DNA of 41,276 nt, from the NCBI GenBank assembly GCA_937891465.1, contig CALAHF010000004.1, forward strand, positions 1-41,276, given 5' to 3'. The DNA is from an uncultured Verrucomicrobiales bacterium. Lineage in GTDB: Bacteria; Verrucomicrobiota; Verrucomicrobiia; Verrucomicrobiales; DEV007. The stretch's first letter is position 1. The number at the start of each line of letters is the position of its first letter. The notes beneath the pieces are model-generated. The model saw nothing but the letters and a program-made list of their open reading frames with translations, searched no databases and was not told where the DNA came from. Below are positions 1 to 7,921 of the stretch, in pieces. A program made the position numbers and the translations under genes.

Positions 1-49
1 TTCACGAACCAACAGGCGTATGCCGGTCTTATTCGCCTGTTGAGCCGAA
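1..49. repeat. Palindromic repeat, locus A
   Basis: Imperfect palindrome with arms AACAGGCG (11-18) and CGCCTGTT (34-41). Its outer part, read on the minus strand, ends CCTGTTGGTTCGTGAA, the same end as the repeat copies near 6121 and 37586. It lies just downstream of the DUF6702 gene and has no T-run, so it is a family member rather than a classic terminator. It is diverged in the loop and may be cut by the window edge. Confidence 0.5.
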
Positions 50-55
50 ATAATT

Positions 56-607
56 TCATTCCGATTTCAGCACTTCTTGATCCTTCCCGCGGGAATAAAG
101 TTTCGCACCCGAATCGGCCTCGAATTCAAGAGTGGACACCTTTTTGCGAAACCGAACATTCACTGTGTTGAGCTGTCCTTTAACCGCATCGTGAAGGATG
201 GAGTTTTCGATATAGAATGATGCATTAGTCGGGGAGGGGATTTTGGTTTCCTGATAAATCCAGAGATATCCCCGTTCCAGCTCCTGTCCGACCAGCTTGA
301 GTTTTAGTTTGTTCGTTTTATCGATTGAAATCGCGAATCGTTCTGCTGCATAGTCGGAAAAGGCCTCACGTGCTTTGGCGGAGCGGGTGAGGTCAGCCCT
401 TGAATCAGTCGCTTTCTTCAAGGCGTGTTCTGCATCGTGCACATTAACACGATGGGCGATTTCCAGGTTGCCGGTCCGCTCGTTGTAAAAAATATCGGTC
501 AGCGCAGTTTTTTGTTCGTGGGCGATCAAGGACGAGGCTACTGCCACCGCAAAGAAACTTGCGAGAAGAAGCCGGATCGACCGCCGAACTCGCGAAGACT
601 TATTCAT
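56..607 (-). CDS. DUF6702 family exported protein
   Basis: Protein of 183 residues that begins with a basic stretch and a hydrophobic signal segment (about residues 10-28) ending near SSLIAHEQ. The mature part carries the DUF6702 pattern: an early H, then a YNERTGNLEIAHRV strand and a C-terminal NSILHDAV-x-QLNTVNVR segment. The function of the family is unknown; members are exported and often sit beside an M1 peptidase gene, as here. I chose the ATG at 607 because it overlaps the TAA of the upstream peptidase gene by 8 bases, which suggests translational coupling. A longer frame starting at 679 would place a lysine/arginine-rich tail before the signal peptide and is less likely. The family call comes from recognition of the pattern and could be checked by profile search. 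Confidence 0.7.
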   Translation of the reverse strand: MNKSSRVRRSIRLLLASFFAVAVASSLIAHEQKTALTDIFYNERTGNLEIAHRVNVHDAEHALKKATDSRADLTRSAKAREAFSDYAAERFAISIDKTNKLKLKLVGQELERGYLWIYQETKIPSPTNASFYIENSILHDAVKGQLNTVNVRFRKKVSTLEFEADSGAKLYSRGKDQEVLKSE

Positions 608-3080
608 CGTCCCCCTTCTTCGCCTTTTTGTCGTCTTTCTCTTCTTCCTCGTCGTCGCTTTTGAGTTCGGTTTTGACATCCTTCATGATGTCGCGACGAG
701 AGAATCCTGATCGCTTATCTTTGAATACTTCAATTCGCGATGGGATAATCTTTCTTGGATAGGCATTGTTGTTGATATTGGCATCGGCCGTTTCCCAATC
801 CGGATCAACTTCAACGCGGGTCAGTTTATCGCCTTTATCGAGAACAATCAGTTTGCGAACCGTCTTCGGATTACGCCGCCAAATTTCTGCGGGAATGTGG
901 AGCAGCTCCGTGCGTTCGTCTTCGAATTCCAATTTGAGAATAATCGGCATGACAAGGCCGCCAACATTTGAAAATTCCAGGACGAAGTAATTTTTGTCCT
1001 CTTTCACGGCTCGCTCCAACGCTTTTCGCTCCCAGTCCTCAAGCTTTTTGATGAGGCCTTGATATTCGTTCCGCTCTTTGTTCGTGACTGTAAAAATATC
1101 GTTTTCGTCATAAAAATCCGTCAGATCCGGATGGCGTTTTACCCATGGTTTAATGCCGTTTTCTTCATCCAGCCGAACTCCAACCTTTGCAGGTTTATCC
1201 GCTTCCTCCTGCCGACGACGGGTGAAATCGATGTCAGGATCTTTCGTGTCGAGCCGCAGTTGATAAATATGGTCGAGAGAAATGTCGACGTGATCGGTTG
1301 TGTAAAACCAGCCGCGCCAGAACCAGTCCAAATCAGTCCCGGAGGCTTCCTCCATTGTCCGGAAAAAATCGGACGGCGTCGGACGCTTGAATTTCCAACG
1401 CTGGGAAAACGTTTTCAGCGCGTGATCAAAGCGATCTCGTCCAAGAATCGTGTCGCGCAGAATATGTAGCGCTGCGGAAGGTTTTCCATAAGCGTTGGGG
1501 CCGAATTGCAAAATCGAATCAGACTGAGTCATGATGGGAACCTGATTCTCACTGATCATGTAAGGGACCAAATCACGTGCCAAAGAGCGAGTCCACGGCA
1601 TATCGGGATCCCATTCGTAACAGGCGACCGCGTCTAGAAAGCTGTTGATGCCCTCGTCCATCCAGGTCCATTGCCGCTCGTCGGAATTCACGATCATCGG
1701 GAAATAATTGTGGCCGACTTCATGAATGACAACACCAACGAGAAACAGCTTTTCAGACATTGAATAGGTTCGGTCGCCGTCGTCTTGCAAGTCGGTTCTC
1801 GGCCCGTTGAAAGTGATCATCGGATATTCCATGCCACCGACCGGACCATTGACTGATTGAATAACAGGGTAGGGGAAGTCGAACGAGAATCGACCATACA
1901 CTTCCATCGTATGAATAATGGCAGGGGTGGAATACTTCCGCCACAACTCGCCGCCTTCTTTAGGCCAGAATGACATTGCCATCACGGTTTCGATTTCCGC
2001 GTCCTTTTGCTGGTAGCCCTGAGCATCCCACATGAATTTTCGTGACGAGGCCCATGCAAAATCGCGAACGTTGTCGGCGACAAAGTGCCACGTCTTGGTT
2101 CCTTTTGGGGTGGAGCTTTCGTTTTTGAGTGCTTCTTCGGGAGTCACGACAAAGACCGGACGTTTTGCAGACTCTGATTCGGTCAGCCGCTTGCGCTGAG
2201 TTTCTGTTAGGGTTTCATCGGGATTTTGCAACACGCCGGTGGATGAAACAATATGATCGTCAGGAACGGTGATTGAGACATCGTAGTCACCGAACTCGAG
2301 AGTAAACTCGCCTCGCCCGAGGAACTCCTTGTTGTGCCAGCCTTCGTAATCGGAATAGGCCGCCATCCGGGGAAACCACTGAGCGAGAAGGAAAATATCA
2401 TTGCCTCCCTTTCGCTTGTCATCTGGGAAATGTTCATAGCCGGAGCGAGCTCCAATCGCATCCTCTTCCACAATGTTGTAGGCCCATTCGATTGAAAACG
2501 AAAGTTCTGCTCCCGGTGCCAACGGTATTTTCGGATCAATCCTCATCAGTGTGCCAACGATGGTATGATCGAGATCCGCACCGTTTTTCAATGTCACTGC
2601 AACAATTTCGAATCCGTAGTCGCGGTCGTCAAAGCCCTGCTGGCGACGCAATTCACCAAAGCTGAGTTTGGCGGGATCTCCTCCGCCGGGGGCTGCTGTC
2701 GCAGGTCCGCGACGACCGGTTCCGCCGAAATCAGACGTGAGTTCTTTGATCGAATCTTTCCGGAAAATATTCTGATCGAGATGTACCCATAGAAATTCGA
2801 GTGAGTCCGGCGAGTTATTTTTGTAGGTGATCGTTGCTGATGCAGAAAGTCGCCGCGCGGCTTCATCAAGTTCCACCTTGATCACATAATCCGCCTGCTG
2901 TTGCCAGTATTCATGCCCCGGTTGTCCGGCTGCATTCCGATAGGTATTTGGTGTTGGTAGAACCTCATCGAGTTGGCGAAATTTATCGATGAAGGATCCC
3001 TTGGTCTGTTGAATACCCTGGGTGAAGGCGGAGCTTGCGAGAGCAAAAACGAGGAAGGTGATTGAAAAAATGCGAATCAT
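600..3080 (-). CDS. M1 family zinc metallopeptidase (aminopeptidase N-like)
   Basis: Exported protein of about 826 residues. A signal peptide (FSITFLVFALASSAFTQG) is followed by the M1 N-terminal beta domain. The active site shows the substrate-binding loop GGMEYPM (family GxMEN, with Y for N) and the zinc motif HEVGH near residue 453, followed by DEGINSFL supplying the third ligand Glu. The C-terminus is an unusual acidic/lysine tail (DDEEEEKDDKK), probably disordered. The ATG at 3080 has a GGAG six bases upstream, whereas the alternative ATG at 3092 has none, so 3080 is preferred. M1 enzymes remove N-terminal residues from peptides; an exported form would act on peptides in the periplasm or outside. 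The 3' end overlaps the DUF6702 gene and the two are probably co-transcribed. Confidence 0.92.
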   Translation of the reverse strand: MIRIFSITFLVFALASSAFTQGIQQTKGSFIDKFRQLDEVLPTPNTYRNAAGQPGHEYWQQQADYVIKVELDEAARRLSASATITYKNNSPDSLEFLWVHLDQNIFRKDSIKELTSDFGGTGRRGPATAAPGGGDPAKLSFGELRRQQGFDDRDYGFEIVAVTLKNGADLDHTIVGTLMRIDPKIPLAPGAELSFSIEWAYNIVEEDAIGARSGYEHFPDDKRKGGNDIFLLAQWFPRMAAYSDYEGWHNKEFLGRGEFTLEFGDYDVSITVPDDHIVSSTGVLQNPDETLTETQRKRLTESESAKRPVFVVTPEEALKNESSTPKGTKTWHFVADNVRDFAWASSRKFMWDAQGYQQKDAEIETVMAMSFWPKEGGELWRKYSTPAIIHTMEVYGRFSFDFPYPVIQSVNGPVGGMEYPMITFNGPRTDLQDDGDRTYSMSEKLFLVGVVIHEVGHNYFPMIVNSDERQWTWMDEGINSFLDAVACYEWDPDMPWTRSLARDLVPYMISENQVPIMTQSDSILQFGPNAYGKPSAALHILRDTILGRDRFDHALKTFSQRWKFKRPTPSDFFRTMEEASGTDLDWFWRGWFYTTDHVDISLDHIYQLRLDTKDPDIDFTRRRQEEADKPAKVGVRLDEENGIKPWVKRHPDLTDFYDENDIFTVTNKERNEYQGLIKKLEDWERKALERAVKEDKNYFVLEFSNVGGLVMPIILKLEFEDERTELLHIPAEIWRRNPKTVRKLIVLDKGDKLTRVEVDPDWETADANINNNAYPRKIIPSRIEVFKDKRSGFSRRDIMKDVKTELKSDDEEEEKDDKKAKKGDDE

Positions 3081-3224
3081 GGAGGTCTCCATGAATGGCG
3101 AAAAGAAATCGTTTTGTCGACAGCAAAGAGTGCCTGCTGACAGATATTAAATCGATTTCAGCACGCGGTGGTATCTCGCCGAGCGGCCCAATCTCACGGA
3201 GAAGGCGAGTTTGTTTTTTCAAAA

Positions 3225-5954
3225 TCAGGTTGATGAAGTCTCAAGGACCTTGGAATCAGATTTTGAGCCTGATACTGCTGTGATTAACACTCGGGTCTTT
3301 GGCGCAACATCGATCAAACCGCGAACCGGCACTGTTCCATCAGCCAGACTTCGGGTCGCGCGAATGGTTTTCCCAGTTTCAACATCAACAATCCGAATAT
3401 CGGCGTTCGGGAGTGTTTTTACAGCTGCGATCTGACTGGAGGGCGCGCGTCCGGTTTCGCTCGCAGCGGTTTTTAATTCGCCCCCACCCCTTGGCTCCTT
3501 TTTCGGAGGGTCAATCAGGTTGCGGACACGCAATTCGATGGCTGGATCGGCTTGAGTTGGATCAAAATGCATTTCCATGAAATTCCAGTAAAACGGCTCG
3601 TCCTTATCGTGGGCACCAAGATTAGGGTCGGCAAATTCTTTGTGGTAAAGGGAATGCACGGTCAAGTCGCGCTCATCGAAATCTTTCATCTCTCGACCAA
3701 AACCGGGAATGCAACCCCGACCGCCGCTGCGGCCAATCGGCCCGAAGCTGGCTTCGACGACCCGATGCTCTTTATTTGTCATGATGCAGCCGTTGTGAAC
3801 GTCCCCATATACTGTCACGACACCGTCGCGCGATCCCAGGAGCTCGAGAACACGATCGGCCCCGGCTTTCACCCAGCCTGCGTAGTCCGCGACAACGCGA
3901 TCCCTTTGATCAAAAGGTTTGGTAACACCTTCGCCCCATTTTCGACCGGTCCAAATCGTGTGTAACCCGTTTACTCCAGTGAGACAAATCAATGGCGATG
4001 AGTCGGTGCGGATGACTTCCCTCAGCCAGGAAAACTGTTCCTCCCCAAGAAGGCTGCGAGTCGGGTCGGTTCGGTCGTAGAGGTTTTTAAAAGCGTCCCA
4101 ACCGGCGTCATCCCACATGTCGGTATCCTGCGAGCTGCGCCACAATCGAGAATCGCAAATCACGAAGGTAAAATCGCGGTTTGGCATTTTCCAGGCACGC
4201 CATTTTTTCGGATTTTCGAGTGGATCCACTTCCTCTTCGCCTGTTACGAGGTGATGCACGATCTGGAAATTGCGCCGCATGTAGGCTGGATCCTGTCCCA
4301 GTCCTTCGTGTGTGCGAATCGCAATTTGCTCTGGGCCTTTCACATCGTCCATCCCATAGTCGTGATCGCCGGGATTGATCACATTCCAGTGCCGCATCAT
4401 CTGCCAGCGGGAAGTCGGGCCGCAAATTGAATTTGTCACGACTTTGTAGGCGTCGTCGGTGCTCGGCGGATACAACACAAGTTCCATATACCAAACGTCA
4501 TCCTCCCAGACCATGACTTGAAAATCGTATTCTTCGAGGTGCTTGTAACTTTCAACTGAAGGCTGATCGCGAAACTGCCACTCTGCATTGCCTCCGATTA
4601 TTTTGAAGCCACCTTCGTCTGTGCGAGTTTGCAGTCCCGAAGTAAGCGCGTGGCAACTCAGGCCCGCTAAACGATACGGCGCGACCAACTGCGGAAGTCG
4701 CCCGACGTAGCTGCCCGATGCCGGAACATCGCCCACGAAACCGGTTCCAGGGCCGACCGCAGGAGTTCCGATTCGCTCATCAGTCGTCACGTTCTTCCCG
4801 TCTTTCCAAACGGTGTAATAATGAGTGGTGGCTCCGGGGTCATCGGGAAGCGTTGCCGTGATCACTGCCGTATTGCGACGCCATTCGTGATTCACGATTT
4901 CAGCACTTCCCGCTACCGGAACTTTCTCCCAACCACTTGCTGGATTCTCTTCTGTTGAAATTCGAATCTCGGCCTCCTCGCCATCGCTCGCAAAAAGGTT
5001 CATGAATTTCACCTGCCATTTTCCGTCGACCTCTTTGAGGGAATCTCCGTAGGCCCAGGAGCCCAGGGCTTCGCAGTGACCAACTTCAGTGGTCTGTTTG
5101 GATTCGGTGTTAACCGCGAATTCGTTGATCTCGAAATCGATCATTCCACGTGCGGCAATTCCGACGTAGCCCTGGACGTTTTTCCGGGCGGTTTTGATAG
5201 TCTTGGTTTCGACCTTTTTCCCGTTCACCTGAAATACAGTCACCACATTCACCTGACCGTCTGCAGGGCCGGTGACGCTCACCACGATGCGAAATGTGTC
5301 TCCAAGCTTCAAGCCGGGAGCTTCGTTAGTGGATTTGAAAGAAGCGTTTTTGGCCCTTTTTGCAGAGGCAAATCCAACTTCAAAAGTCCCAGTTGGCTCG
5401 GTGTCTTTCCATCCAGCAATTGCTGCGTTGCCTACCTTTTGATAGCTTTCGAAGAGCGCCTTCCCCCCGAAGGCAACACCAATCAGGCCGTGGCCCGGTG
5501 AATACATTTTCCAATCCGCCTTGTCCGCTTCGGGAATATCTGATGGCCGATTTCCGTGAAAAACGCCGCTCATTTCTACTGAGAAATCGGCTTTGAAATT
5601 TTGATCGCGCCGCCACAGAATCCCCACAGGGAGAGATGGATCGTATTCGGTTTCCATTCGACCCGATCCTTTCGGGTTGGAGCCTTTTGCTGAATGAAAA
5701 GGAAAGCCGGTTCGGCGTGCACGATCCCCGTAATTTTTGAGACGACGACGCAGCGCATTGCCTTTGATCTGCCAGTAGCCGGGGTTCTGAGACTCCCAGC
5801 CAAATCCATGATAGAGCGAGTCTGCCCGTTGAAAACTGTCGACCACCGTCAGATCTCCTGCCTGCGAAAACGCGTCCGTCGAGACCAAAGCAGACGCTCC
5901 GAGTGCGGTCGAAGTTTTAAGAAAATTACGGCGATCTGAAACTGGCGTGGTCAT
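3225..5954 (-). CDS. PhoD-like metallophosphatase with N-terminal lectin-like domain
   Basis: A 909-residue protein with a twin-arginine signal (RRNFLKTSTALGASAL) so it is exported folded. Residues about 33-285 (VVDSFQRADSLYHGFGWE, then YWQIKGNALRRR) look like a concanavalin-type jelly roll. They are followed by the PhoD-type catalytic part with NPGDHDYG, ICLTGVNGLH and GDVHNG, the last being the usual metal-binding GDxH. PhoD enzymes are calcium/iron dependent phosphodiesterases/monoesterases that free phosphate from organic esters. The usual PhoD length is about 450-550 residues, so the N-terminal jelly roll and an N-terminal beta domain account for the excess. The gene lies upstream of the M1 gene in the same direction, 144 bases apart. 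The exact substrate cannot be told. Confidence 0.85.
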   Translation of the reverse strand: MTTPVSDRRNFLKTSTALGASALVSTDAFSQAGDLTVVDSFQRADSLYHGFGWESQNPGYWQIKGNALRRRLKNYGDRARRTGFPFHSAKGSNPKGSGRMETEYDPSLPVGILWRRDQNFKADFSVEMSGVFHGNRPSDIPEADKADWKMYSPGHGLIGVAFGGKALFESYQKVGNAAIAGWKDTEPTGTFEVGFASAKRAKNASFKSTNEAPGLKLGDTFRIVVSVTGPADGQVNVVTVFQVNGKKVETKTIKTARKNVQGYVGIAARGMIDFEINEFAVNTESKQTTEVGHCEALGSWAYGDSLKEVDGKWQVKFMNLFASDGEEAEIRISTEENPASGWEKVPVAGSAEIVNHEWRRNTAVITATLPDDPGATTHYYTVWKDGKNVTTDERIGTPAVGPGTGFVGDVPASGSYVGRLPQLVAPYRLAGLSCHALTSGLQTRTDEGGFKIIGGNAEWQFRDQPSVESYKHLEEYDFQVMVWEDDVWYMELVLYPPSTDDAYKVVTNSICGPTSRWQMMRHWNVINPGDHDYGMDDVKGPEQIAIRTHEGLGQDPAYMRRNFQIVHHLVTGEEEVDPLENPKKWRAWKMPNRDFTFVICDSRLWRSSQDTDMWDDAGWDAFKNLYDRTDPTRSLLGEEQFSWLREVIRTDSSPLICLTGVNGLHTIWTGRKWGEGVTKPFDQRDRVVADYAGWVKAGADRVLELLGSRDGVVTVYGDVHNGCIMTNKEHRVVEASFGPIGRSGGRGCIPGFGREMKDFDERDLTVHSLYHKEFADPNLGAHDKDEPFYWNFMEMHFDPTQADPAIELRVRNLIDPPKKEPRGGGELKTAASETGRAPSSQIAAVKTLPNADIRIVDVETGKTIRATRSLADGTVPVRGLIDVAPKTRVLITAVSGSKSDSKVLETSST

Positions 5955-6033
5955 TCCTTTTTATAAACGCGCTCGACCTTGTTTGGGTAGCTGAAAACAG
6001 GCTTCCCGCACGAAAATGCGGTGGGCTGGACAC

Positions 6034-6071
6034 AAAAAAACGGAGCAGGATTTCAAAAAATCCTACTCCGT
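6034..6071 (-). terminator. Intrinsic terminator of the candidate selenoprotein gene
   Basis: Hairpin with arms ACGGAG+AGGATTT (6040-6053) and AAATCCT+CTCCGT (6058-6071), one mismatch, four-base loop. Read leftward it is followed by seven T residues (6040-6034). It ends the transcript that starts above 6557. Its 15 bases CCGTTTTTTTGTGTC on the minus strand are identical to the end of the pnp terminator. Confidence 0.88.
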
Positions 6072-6096
6072 TCTGAAATTTGGGGTTTCACGACTC

Positions 6097-6190
6097 AATC
6101 CTATTGATTCGTCGAACGCACCCTGTTGGTTCGTGAAGCCGTTTCGATCGAACAGGGTTGGTTCATCGAACATACCCCGTTGGATCGTGG
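6097..6190. repeat. Palindromic repeat, locus B
   Basis: Composite of the repeat family. The full unit CGATCGAACAGGGT (about 6145-6158), loop TGGTTCATCGAACAT, then ACCCCGTTGGATCG is preceded by a half unit ACCCTGTTGGTTCGTG (6120-6135) and a decayed half (CCTATTGATTCG). About 28 bases around GTGAAGCCGTTTCGATCG are identical to locus C inside the hydantoinase gene. It lies in the 3' untranslated part of the selenoprotein candidate, between its stop and its terminator. Confidence 0.85.
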
Positions 6191-6200
6191 CTTTACTTAT

Positions 6201-6557
6201 CTACAGCGCCACCAGCTTTTCCATGACGCCTTTGACCTTGCGCTTGCCATACATGTGGCCATCGACGGTCTCAACGATTTTTCCGCTAGCGTCTTTCCCG
6301 ACGATGCCGTGGACTTTCAGCTCTGCTTTTTTGATTTCTTCTGCGGAATTACCAGATCCTACTTTTACGGTCTCGATTGTGATTTTATCGCCGTACTCTT
6401 TTTTGAGATCATTAACTATGACCGTTATTTTTGCGCAAAGGGGTCATCCATCCAGGTAGTAATATGAGAGCTTCGCTTTTTTATCATCGGCATTTGCGAA
6501 CCCGAAGGTTACGAGCATTGCCAAGACCGGTATGAGGACTTTCCAGCATTTTGTCAT
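6201..6557 (-). CDS. Candidate selenoprotein: exported thioredoxin-fold protein with UxxC
   Basis: Read with UGA at 6446-6444 as selenocysteine this is a 118-residue protein. It has a signal peptide (MTKCWKVLIPVLAMLVTFGFANA, residues 1-23), a first strand KLSYYYLDG, then U38-P-L-C41, an amphipathic helix (ITVIVNDLKKEYGDK), a strand (ITIETVKVG) and a C-terminal HGIVGKDASGKIVETVDGH hairpin plus helix, ending at TAG 6203-6201. The UGA stands exactly where the first Cys of a thioredoxin CxxC is expected, and the frame continues intact for 80 codons with good protein-like composition. A SECIS-like hairpin follows (6407-6423). The gene has its own terminator at 6034-6071. Read conventionally it would be a pointless 37-residue peptide. 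It resembles small Cys-type thioredoxin-like proteins; no cis-Pro is obvious. The alternative is a pseudogene or a Cys-to-UGA sequencing error. Confidence 0.72.
6407..6423 (-). promoter_or_regulatory. SECIS-like hairpin downstream of UGA
   Basis: In the mRNA, GGUCAU pairs with AUGAUC (six pairs, one G-U) around the five-base loop AGUUA. The loop begins 26 bases after the last base of the UGA and has a G in its second position. This agrees with the general bacterial SECIS rule: short upper stem, small loop with G among its first two bases, about 16-37 bases after UGA. A lower stem UGACC/GGUCA starting at the UGA itself is an alternative pairing. Bacterial SECIS elements are loose, so this supports but does not prove selenocysteine insertion. 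Confidence 0.5.
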
Positions 6558-6652
6558 GGTGCTTTTTAATACACCGATTGAGAGCAGAAACAACCGACGC
6601 AAAAATGGCGGTAATATTGGCGTTAGGTTCAAATTGCTATAAATTATGGTAA

Positions 6653-7249
6653 ATGCAGAAATTAATCATCTACGGGGCAGTTCTCCTCGCCATTTTCAGC
6701 CTTTTCTACGGCGGAAGTGATGTGGTGCTTGGTCCCGGCGTCAAGGCTGCAGCAGCACCAATTCAGAATGCGATCAAATTTCCGGCTCCGATCTCGATGA
6801 AGGAATTTGCGATCACCCCGTTAGCGAGCTATTCGATCACCGCGAAAATTCTATCGCGCAAAACCTATCGGATGGGGCCGCAATCGGCGTTGTCGCCTTT
6901 CGATTTTGCATTGGGCTGGGGCAATATGTCGGATGAATCGTTCATTAGTCAGTTCGAGATCGGTCAATCGGGGCGTTGGTATAACTGGAGTATTCCGGGT
7001 GAGCCTCCGATCCCGATGAAAGAAGTCAGCCAAAGCAGTGCGAATGTGTATCTGATTCCTGCGAGTTCAGCAGTCAAGGCGGTGTTGGGAGACATGAAAC
7101 AAGGTCAGGTTGTCAGTCTGCAAGGGAAGCTCGTTCGCGTGGATTCTGCTGACGGTTGGCAGTGGGAAAGTTCGCTGACTCGTGATGATACAGGGAGCCG
7201 TGCTTGTGAAGTGTTTTACGTAGAGAGCGGCTTCACGGTGATTCACTGA
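6653..7249 (+). CDS. Membrane-anchored protein of unknown function
   Basis: A 198-residue protein with one N-terminal membrane segment (LIIYGAVLLAIFSLFYGG, residues 4-21) and a soluble remainder, so probably anchored and facing the periplasm. The soluble part holds PISMKEFAITPLASYSITAKILSRKTY, then PFDFALGWGNMSD and a QSGRWYNW segment, and ends with a small beta-rich region (VVSLQGKLVRVDS). I recognise this arrangement as a conserved hypothetical type but cannot name a function. It is transcribed away from the selenoprotein candidate; the two starts are 95 bases apart, so they may share a divergent promoter region. No clear ribosome binding site precedes the ATG. Confidence 0.75.
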   Translation: MQKLIIYGAVLLAIFSLFYGGSDVVLGPGVKAAAAPIQNAIKFPAPISMKEFAITPLASYSITAKILSRKTYRMGPQSALSPFDFALGWGNMSDESFISQFEIGQSGRWYNWSIPGEPPIPMKEVSQSSANVYLIPASSAVKAVLGDMKQGQVVSLQGKLVRVDSADGWQWESSLTRDDTGSRACEVFYVESGFTVIH

Positions 7250-7319
7250 TTTGAATCGAAGCACCAGTTTTTCGGGAATTTCCGTGACTTTAGCGTTGGC
7301 CTGAACGTAACCTCCCGAC

Positions 7320-7907
7320 GTGAAATTGGAGCACCCCGAACTCAACGCGTTATTAAAAACTGCATACTCAGCGGAGCGTGCGGCGTCGTTTGCATATATT
7401 GGACACGCAGGTTCGCTGCGGCGGAACCCGGAGGAGCGAGCGAAGGTTCAGGAGATCGAGCAGGATGAATGGAATCATCGCCGCGACGTGAAAGTCCTGA
7501 TGGACCGTTACGAGATTCCCGTTTCAAAATGGCTGGAACTGAAGTTTTTTACGATCGGTAAAGTCATCAGCCTGAGTTGTTATTTCATCGGTCGATTCAT
7601 GCCGTATTTTTTCGCGGGAAAATTGGAGAGCGGCAATGTGTGTGAGTATTTCGTGATGATGCAGATGTTTCACGATCTTGAGATCACGGAGCACGATGAA
7701 CTCCTTTACGAAATGGGCTTGAAGGAAAAGGAGCACGAGGTGTTTTTCGCGGCAATGATCAAAGACGCGCGATGGTTGCCGCTGTTCGAAAAGATTTTCA
7801 ACTGGGGTGAGGGCACCAGTTTGAACGACGTTGATATGGACGATCTGAAACCGGTCGAGGAATCAGGAAAATACTGCGAATCGCGGAAGATCAGCCCGCG
7901 TTCGTAA
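7320..7907 (+). CDS. Ferritin-like diiron protein (COQ7/rubrerythrin-like)
   Basis: A 195-residue all-helical protein. Carboxylate and histidine residues suit a ferritin-type diiron centre: E19 (SAERAA), E50-x-x-H53 (DEWNH), a Glu in ESGNVCEYF (E103 or E109), and E136-x-x-H139 (EKEHE). A central hydrophobic stretch (ISLSCYFIGRFMPYFFAG) resembles the membrane-contact helix of the demethoxyubiquinone hydroxylase (COQ7) branch. Such proteins hydroxylate quinone precursors or handle peroxide; which applies here cannot be told from sequence alone. It follows the unknown membrane protein gene by 70 bases on the same strand and is convergent with the PQQ-propeller gene. Confidence 0.75.
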   Translation: MKLEHPELNALLKTAYSAERAASFAYIGHAGSLRRNPEERAKVQEIEQDEWNHRRDVKVLMDRYEIPVSKWLELKFFTIGKVISLSCYFIGRFMPYFFAGKLESGNVCEYFVMMQMFHDLEITEHDELLYEMGLKEKEHEVFFAAMIKDARWLPLFEKIFNWGEGTSLNDVDMDDLKPVEESGKYCESRKISPRS

Positions 7908-7921
7908 AGTCGCAGTCTGGT

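Noticed and set aside
3175-3219. Hairpin CTCGCC ... GGCGAG followed by a T-rich run on the plus strand
   Set aside because: No rightward gene precedes it, and on the minus strand, where the genes lie, there is no T-run after the stem. Six-base stem with a 23-base loop is weak.
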